A stretch of DNA of 64,000 nt. Source: Rhodanobacter lindaniclasticus. Its GTDB lineage: Bacteria > Pseudomonadota > Gammaproteobacteria > Xanthomonadales > Rhodanobacteraceae. Numbering within the stretch: the first letter of the stretch is position 1; each line of letters begins with the position of its first letter. Under the pieces are notes generated by a model, which saw only the letters and a list, made by a program, of their open reading frames with translations, was not told the DNA's origin and made no database searches. Shown in pieces: positions 57,476-64,000 of the stretch. The stretch spans positions 1 through 64,000 of the forward strand of contig NZ_MWIO01000013.1 of the NCBI RefSeq assembly GCF_004799035.1, read 5' to 3'. A program made the translations under genes and the position numbers.

Positions 57476-59359
57476 CTAGACCGACAGCGTCTTGAGCTTG
57501 CGGTGGCCGTGAATCGCCGCGGTGAAGGCATGGGTCAGCGTCACCGAGGTGAACAGCGAGGTCAGGATGCCGATCATCAGCGTGATGCCGAAGCCCTTGA
57601 TCGCACCGGTACCCATCGTGGTCAGCGCCAGTGCCGCGATCAGGTGGGTGACGTTGGCGTCCAGAATGGTCGACCAGGCCTTCTCGTAGCCGGCGTAGAT
57701 CGCCGCGTGCGGGGTGGAGCCGTTGCGCAGTTCCTCGCGCACGCGTTCGCAGATCAGCACGTTGGCGTCGATCGCCATGCCCAGGGTGAGCACGATGCCG
57801 GCGATGCCGGGCATGGTCAGGGTTACCCCGATCAGCGACATCACCGCCACCAGGATCACCAGGTTGAAGAACAGCGCGATGTCCGCGACCAGGCCGAACA
57901 GCTTGTAATAGATCGCCGCGGCCAGCAGCACCAGGGCCAGGCCCAGCATCACCGACTTGAAGCCCTTGTCGATGTTGTCCGCGCCCATGCTGGAGCCGAT
58001 CACGCCTTCCTCGATGATGTCCACCGGTGCGGCGAACGCACCGCCCTTGAGCAGCAGGGCGAGGTCGGAGGCTTCCTTCGGGCTGCCCAGACCGGTGGTC
58101 TGGAACTGCCGGCTGAACGGGCTGGCGATGTTGGCGTCATTGATCACCGACTCGGTGACCTTGGGGACGCGCACTTCCTTGCCGTCGACCATCTTGGTTT
58201 CGGTCACGCGCTCGACGTAGACCACCGCCATCGGCTTGCCGACATTGGCGTTGGTGAAATCGCTCATCTTGCGCGCGCCGGCGGCGTTGAGCGTGACGTC
58301 CACCTTGGGCGTGCCGCTCTGCTGGTCGATGCCGGAGGAGGCGTCGACCAGCTCCTTGCCGGTCACGATCACCTTCTTGCTGACCAGCACCGGCAGGCCG
58401 GTACCGCGCATGTGATAGAGGTTGGCGTCCGGCGGAATGTTGCCGGTCTTCTCCGCCTCGCGCGCCTGCGGATCGCCGGGATGACCGATGCCGGGGCGGT
58501 ATTCCAGGGTGGCCACGGTGCCGATCAGCTTCTTCGCCTCGGCCGGGTCCTGCACGCCGGCGAGGTCGACCACGATGTGGTTCTCGCCCTGCTGCTGGAT
58601 CAACGGCTCGGACACGCCCAGCGCGTTGATGCGGTTGCGCAGCGTCTGCAGGTTCTGGGTGATCGCGCCGCGGCCGATGTCGCGCAGCTTGTCGGGTTTG
58701 ATCACCGCGTTGAGCACGAAACGGTCGCCCGTGCTGGGGCCGTTGGACACCAGCAGGTCGGTGTACTCGTTGGCGATCGCGTCGGCGGCCTTGGCGCGGT
58801 CATCCTCCGAGCGCAGCACCACGGCGACGCCCTTGCCGCGCACCGAGTTGCGCGCCACCGACTCATAGCGGATCTTCTTGTCGCGCAGCAGGCTGCGGAT
58901 GTCGTCCGCGTAGCTGCTTTCCTGCTTGTCGATGACGTCGTTCTGGTCGACCTGCATCAGGAAGTGCACGCCACCCTGCAGGTCCAGGCCCAGCGGCATG
59001 GAACGGGCACCGATCATGCCCAGCCATTCCGGCACGGTGGACTGCAGCTTGAACGCCACCGTGTACTGGTCGCCGAGCAGCGCCTTGATCGCGTCCGAGC
59101 CGCTCTTCTGCACGTCGGTGTCGGCGAAGGTGGCCAGCAGGTTGTCGCCTTCCACCACGACCTTGCCGAAGGCGATGCGCTTCTGGGTCAGCGTGTCGAT
59201 GACCTTCTGGCGCACGGCCTGGTCGATCGCCGGCGCGCCGCGGTTGGCGCTTACTTGCACCGCCGGCACCGGCACAAAGGCGTTCGGCAGCGCGTAGATC
59301 ACGCCAAACACCATCACCAGCGCGACCAGCGCGTATTTCCAGCGTGGAAAATCAGTCAT
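57476..59359 (-). CDS. secD: protein translocase subunit SecD
   Basis: The 627-residue protein has the large periplasmic P1 domain (LGLDLQGGVHFLMQVD near residue 120 and the tail domain to about 440) and six C-terminal helices with VTLTMPGIAGIVLTLGMAID and ANVLICERVREELR. It pairs with SecF and YajC. It lies 110 bp downstream of yajC. Confidence 0.97.
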   Translation of the reverse strand: MTDFPRWKYALVALVMVFGVIYALPNAFVPVPAVQVSANRGAPAIDQAVRQKVIDTLTQKRIAFGKVVVEGDNLLATFADTDVQKSGSDAIKALLGDQYTVAFKLQSTVPEWLGMIGARSMPLGLDLQGGVHFLMQVDQNDVIDKQESSYADDIRSLLRDKKIRYESVARNSVRGKGVAVVLRSEDDRAKAADAIANEYTDLLVSNGPSTGDRFVLNAVIKPDKLRDIGRGAITQNLQTLRNRINALGVSEPLIQQQGENHIVVDLAGVQDPAEAKKLIGTVATLEYRPGIGHPGDPQAREAEKTGNIPPDANLYHMRGTGLPVLVSKKVIVTGKELVDASSGIDQQSGTPKVDVTLNAAGARKMSDFTNANVGKPMAVVYVERVTETKMVDGKEVRVPKVTESVINDANIASPFSRQFQTTGLGSPKEASDLALLLKGGAFAAPVDIIEEGVIGSSMGADNIDKGFKSVMLGLALVLLAAAIYYKLFGLVADIALFFNLVILVAVMSLIGVTLTMPGIAGIVLTLGMAIDANVLICERVREELRNGSTPHAAIYAGYEKAWSTILDANVTHLIAALALTTMGTGAIKGFGITLMIGILTSLFTSVTLTHAFTAAIHGHRKLKTLSV

Positions 59360-59469
59360 GCCCTGAACCCGTCAAGGCCGCGGCAACAGGCCGCGGCGTT
59401 CACCACCATCGAGGAAAGTGGAGGCGCCCGCTGCCATCGCCGGCAGACCAGGCCGCGCCCCCGCCGCCG

Positions 59470-59796
59470 TCATGCGGACTTAAGCGAGCCCTTGGGCAGC
59501 ACCTGCTGCACGGCGCCCTTCTGCAGCTTCACCTTCACGTTCGGCGCGATCTCGACCGTGACGAAGGTGTCGCCCACCTCTTCCACGCGCCCGGCCAGAC
59601 CACCGTTGGTGACCACTTCGTCGCCCTTGGCCAGGGCGGCGATCAGGGCGCGATGCTCCTTCTGCCGCTTCATCTGCGGCCGGATCATCATGAAATACAT
59701 CAGGCCGAACAGGACCACCATCATGATGATCATGGACATGCCACCGCCTTGCGGCGGGGCGGCCTGGGCAATCACGGGGGAAAGCGGAAAACTCAT
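59470..59796 (-). CDS. yajC: Sec translocon accessory protein YajC
   Basis: A 108-residue protein with one membrane span (SMIIMMVVLFGLMYFMMIRP) and a short cytosolic domain (EHRALIAALAKGDEVVTNGG, VKLQKGAVQQVLPKG). ATG 59796 is chosen over a TTG at 59811. It precedes secD in the order queA-tgt-yajC-secD-secF found in many gamma-proteobacteria. Confidence 0.96.
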   Translation of the reverse strand: MSFPLSPVIAQAAPPQGGGMSMIIMMVVLFGLMYFMMIRPQMKRQKEHRALIAALAKGDEVVTNGGLAGRVEEVGDTFVTVEIAPNVKVKLQKGAVQQVLPKGSLKSA

Positions 59797-59862
59797 CTTC
59801 GCGTCTCGCAAGTTATGGCGCCATCAGCGATTTCCGCTGAACGCCCGATAAAAGATTCTCGA

Positions 59863-61181
<1,319 letters not shown>

Positions 61182-61198
61182 ACAATGCAGCATGTCGC

Positions 61199-62260
61199 TC
61201 AGGCCCCGTGCGGCAGGATCAGCATGGCATCGCCGTAGGAGAAGAACCGGTAGCGCTGTTCGACTGCGTGGCGATACGCGTCCAGCATGAACTCGCGTCC
61301 GGCCAGCGCCGACACCAGCATCAGCAGGGTCGACTGCGGCAGGTGGAAGTTGGTGAGCAGGCCGTCGATGCTGCTGAAACGGTAGCCCGGGAAGATGAAG
61401 ATCTGCGTCTCGCCGGCAAACGGATGCACCAGGCCGTCCTTGCTGGCGCTTTCCAGCGCGCGCACCACCGTGGTGCCGACCGCGATCACTCGCCCGCCGT
61501 TCGCACGGGTGCGCCGGATCTGCTCGACCAGGTGCGCACCGACATTGAGCCATTCGGTATGCATGTGGTGGTCTTCGAGATTGACCGCGCGCACGGGCTG
61601 GAACGTGCCCGCGCCGACATGCAGGGTGACGTAGCCGAACTCGACGCCGCGTTCGCGCAGCTGGTCCAGGATCGCCTCGTCGAAATGCAGGCCGGCGGTC
61701 GGTGCGGCCACCGCGCCGGGCTCGCGCGCGAACACGGTCTGGTAGCGCTCCATGTCGCTGGCGTCCGCGTGGCGCTCGATGTATGGCGGCAGCGGCATCT
61801 CGCCCAGCTTCAGCAGCAGTTTTTCCAGCGGCTCCGGCGCCTCGAAACGCAGCCGGAAGAAACCCTCGTCGCGACCCAGCACCACCGCATGGCTGCCATC
61901 GGCCAGTTCGATCCGGCCGCCCTCCTTCGGCTTCTTGCTGACGCCGAGCTGCACGGTGGCCTCGTGCGCGCCGGTGACCCGCTCGATCAGGATCTCCACC
62001 GCACCGCCGCTCTCCTTGCGCCCGTACAGCCGCGCCGGCAGCACGCGGGTGTCGTTGAACACCAGCAGGTCGCCCGGGCGCAGGAAGTCGGGCAGCTCGC
62101 GAAACATGCGGTCCTGCCGCGACCGCGCGGCCACGTCGAGCAGCAGCATGCGGCTGGCCGAACGCTCCGGCAACGGCGCCTGCGCGATCAGCTCGTGCGG
62201 CAGGTCAAAATCGAAATCGGACTTCTTCAAGGGTACGGCCGGCATCGGAAAACGGGACAT
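61199..62260 (-). CDS. queA: S-adenosylmethionine:tRNA ribosyltransferase-isomerase QueA
   Basis: The 353-residue enzyme has [12 protein letters not shown] at the start, [25 protein letters not shown] and [16 protein letters not shown], all conserved. QueA turns preQ1-tRNA into epoxyqueuosine using the ribosyl of SAM. With tgt downstream it provides the queuosine pathway. ATG 62260 starts it; M6 (62245) is an alternative. Confidence 0.96.
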   Translation of the reverse strand: MSRFPMPAVPLKKSDFDFDLPHELIAQAPLPERSASRMLLLDVAARSRQDRMFRELPDFLRPGDLLVFNDTRVLPARLYGRKESGGAVEILIERVTGAHEATVQLGVSKKPKEGGRIELADGSHAVVLGRDEGFFRLRFEAPEPLEKLLLKLGEMPLPPYIERHADASDMERYQTVFAREPGAVAAPTAGLHFDEAILDQLRERGVEFGYVTLHVGAGTFQPVRAVNLEDHHMHTEWLNVGAHLVEQIRRTRANGGRVIAVGTTVVRALESASKDGLVHPFAGETQIFIFPGYRFSSIDGLLTNFHLPQSTLLMLVSALAGREFMLDAYRHAVEQRYRFFSYGDAMLILPHGA

Positions 62261-62299
62261 TATCCCGCAGCATGGACGCCCCCGTCGCCTGTCGCCGCC

Positions 62300-62905
62300 T
62301 TACAACCAGCCTTTTTGCCGCGCCAGCCGATACGCCTCGATGCGGTTGCCGACGCCGAGTTTGCCGATTGCCTCGGACAGATAATTGCGCACGGTACCGT
62401 GCGACAGGTTGAGTCTCGCGGCGATGTCGCCGGCGGACTGGCCCTCGCCGGCGAGGCGCAGCACCTGGCGTTCGCGATCGTTCAGCGGGTCGGCTTCGGA
62501 CCAGGCTTCCAGCGCCAGCTGCGGGTCGATCGCGCGGCCGCCGCGATGCACGGTGCGCAGCGCCTCGGCCAGGTTCTCGGCGGGAGCATCCTTCAACAGG
62601 TAACCGGACACGCCGGCATCCAGCGCGCGGCGCAGGAAGCCGGGACGCGCAAACGTGGTGACGATGATGACCTTCACCGGCAGCTCGTCGTGACGCTGGA
62701 TGCGTTGCGCCAGTTCCAGCCCGGTGAGGCCGGGCATTTCGATGTCGGTGACCAGCACATCGGGCTTCAGGCGCTGCACCTCGCGCCACGCCGCCTCGCC
62801 GTCCGGTGCCGAACCGAGCACCTCCATGTCCGACTCCATGCCCAGCAACGCCGACAGTGCGCCACGCACCATCGCCTGGTCCTCGGCCAGCAGCACGCGG
62901 ATCAT
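62300..62905 (-). CDS. NarL/LuxR-family response regulator (DesR-like)
   Basis: A 201-residue regulator: receiver domain with acidic pocket Glu8/Asp9, phosphoacceptor Asp54 (VTDIEMPG) and Lys105, then a LuxR-type helix-turn-helix (about 135-200; LNDRERQVLRLAGEGQSAGDIA). Similar DesR proteins control fatty-acid desaturase or ABC exporter genes. It lies 63 bp downstream of its kinase partner. Confidence 0.92.
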   Translation of the reverse strand: MIRVLLAEDQAMVRGALSALLGMESDMEVLGSAPDGEAAWREVQRLKPDVLVTDIEMPGLTGLELAQRIQRHDELPVKVIIVTTFARPGFLRRALDAGVSGYLLKDAPAENLAEALRTVHRGGRAIDPQLALEAWSEADPLNDRERQVLRLAGEGQSAGDIAARLNLSHGTVRNYLSEAIGKLGVGNRIEAYRLARQKGWL

Positions 62906-62968
62906 GCGGCACCTCGCGGCGATTGCTTCAGCGACATTGCAACGGCTCCATCGTGATGACTTCGATCG

Positions 62969-64000
62969 TCAGGCGGCCGAATGCCCGCCCTGCGCCGCGG
63001 CCGCCACGCCGTCGATGCCCTGGGGTGAGGTGGCGACCAATCGCAACACCGGCAGCGGCGCCACCACCAGCAGCGTCGTGCCGCCGCGCAAGGGCGAACT
63101 GATCTCCAGCGTGCCGCCCAGCGAGCGCACGCGTTCGCGCATGCCGCGCAGACCGTTGCCGTCGCCGCCGATGCCGCCGCGGCCGTTGTCATGGATGCGC
63201 ATGCGCACGCTGGCGGGTTCGCGCACAAAATCGACTTTCGCGCAGCTGGCTGCGGCGTGGCGCGCGACATTGGTTGCCGCCTCGCGCAGGACCAGCGAGA
63301 GGCCACGTTCGGTATCTTCCGGCAGGTCGCTCGGCGGCGGCTCGTACTCCATGCACACGCCGGAAGACTCCAGCAGCAGCCGCGCCGAGGCCAGTTCAGC
63401 GGCCAGGTCGGTGGCATGGATGCCGCTGACCGCGCTGCGCACTTCGGCGAGGGCGTGGCGCGCCACTTTCTCCGCCTCCTCCACTTCGCGCCTGGCCGCC
63501 GCATGATCGCGGTCGAACAACTTGCGCGACAGCTCCAGCTTCAGCGTGATCAGCGAAAGGGTATGGCCGAGCAGATCATGCAGGTCGCGGCCGATGCGTT
63601 CGCGCTCGGCGGTGGCGGCCAGCCGACGCACTTCTTCGTGCGAGAGCCGCAGCTGCGCGTCCTTCTCCTCGCTGGCATGCTCGGCCTTGATGATGATGCC
63701 GATGATGAACGAGGTCAGCGGGATGGAGAACACGGCCTGCCACGGGTAGCCGAGCAGCGAGGTCTCGGCCAGCAACACCACATTGAGTCCGGCCAGCCAG
63801 CCGAGATAGGTGCGGAAACGACCCGCGCTGGTGCAGAGCATCACGCAGCCATAGATGAAATAGGTCAGCCCGCTGGGGTACCAGGGCAACAACGACATGC
63901 TCAGCAGCACCAACGCCAGCGCGCCGGCGCGGACCTGCGCCCGCGGCCCCGTGATGCACCGGTAATACAGCATCAGGAACAGCGGATAGCTCACCAGCGT
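62969..64000 (-). CDS. HisKA_3 sensor kinase (DesK-like), 5' end beyond the window
   Basis: At least 343 residues; the frame stays open at the window edge, so the true start is probably outside. Several membrane helices (to about residue 105 from the edge) are followed by ERERIGRDLHDLLGHTLSLI with the phosphorylated His, and an ATPase domain with REAATNVARHA (N box) and GNGLRGMRERV (G box). It matches DesK, which responds to membrane fluidity or envelope change. Co-transcribed with the DesR-like regulator. Confidence 0.9.
   Translation of the reverse strand, partial: TLVSYPLFLMLYYRCITGPRAQVRAGALALVLLSMSLLPWYPSGLTYFIYGCVMLCTSAGRFRTYLGWLAGLNVVLLAETSLLGYPWQAVFSIPLTSFIIGIIIKAEHASEEKDAQLRLSHEEVRRLAATAERERIGRDLHDLLGHTLSLITLKLELSRKLFDRDHAAARREVEEAEKVARHALAEVRSAVSGIHATDLAAELASARLLLESSGVCMEYEPPPSDLPEDTERGLSLVLREAATNVARHAAASCAKVDFVREPASVRMRIHDNGRGGIGGDGNGLRGMRERVRSLGGTLEISSPLRGGTTLLVVAPLPVLRLVATSPQGIDGVAAAAQGGHSAA

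Overview
The window is a high-GC (roughly two-thirds G+C by eye), gene-dense stretch of a gammaproteobacterial chromosome. The gene content fits Xanthomonadales, most likely Rhodanobacteraceae (Rhodanobacter/Dyella-like): a TPP-riboswitch-controlled TonB receptor with PnuT, a Fiu/PiuC iron module, RapA, AmgK/MurU peptidoglycan recycling, a SUF operon led by an Rrf2 regulator, queA-tgt-yajC-secD-secF, and a type VI secretion (T6SS) block in the order of Pseudomonas aeruginosa HSI-I. The genus is an inference from gene order and protein style, not from a marker gene.

Layout. 1-5.7 kb: an AEC-type carrier that looks cut short, an APH-type kinase, a TPP riboswitch, a TonB-dependent receptor overlapping a PnuC/PnuT permease (thiamine uptake), and a GST-like oxidoreductase. 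5.8-10 kb: envelope proteins (DUF4124, M48 protease, CsgG-like/peptidoglycan-binding lipoprotein, DUF502). 10-14.6 kb: two tandem M13 metallopeptidase lipoproteins of 708 aa each, both preceded by the same roughly 47-bp upstream block. 14.7-18 kb: Fur box, Fiu-type catecholate receptor and PiuC. 18-28 kb: RapA, rhomboid protease, NlpC/P60 peptidase, YggS, M20 peptidase, ComEA-like HhH protein, SET-domain protein, GNAT, and a flavodoxin/NADPH-type reductase with a possible Fur box. 28.4-40.5 kb (all minus strand): tssB-tssC-hcp-tagJ-tssE-tssF-tssG-clpV, then, where HSI-I has vgrG, two genes I cannot assign to a known family. One has a His...Cys arrangement like clan CD (caspase-like) peptidases and clearly lower GC. 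41-44 kb: tRNA-Val(GAC), uvrB, a type IV pilin-like protein. 44-52.5 kb: Rieske protein, GNAT, ketopantoate reductase family, acyltransferase, sufS, sufD, sufC, sufB and the Rrf2 regulator, with a REP-type inverted repeat inside the operon. 52.5-54.3 kb: amgK-murU. 54.3-56.2 kb: motA-motB. 56.4-62.3 kb: queA-tgt-yajC-secD-secF. 62.3-64 kb: a DesR/DesK-like two-component pair, the kinase running off the window.

Functional themes are metal and cofactor acquisition (thiamine, iron, Fe-S assembly), envelope proteolysis and recycling, protein export, and contact-dependent secretion. The strongest candidate for something undescribed is the gene pair downstream of clpV (28394-30566). No CRISPR array, rRNA or insertion sequence was seen.
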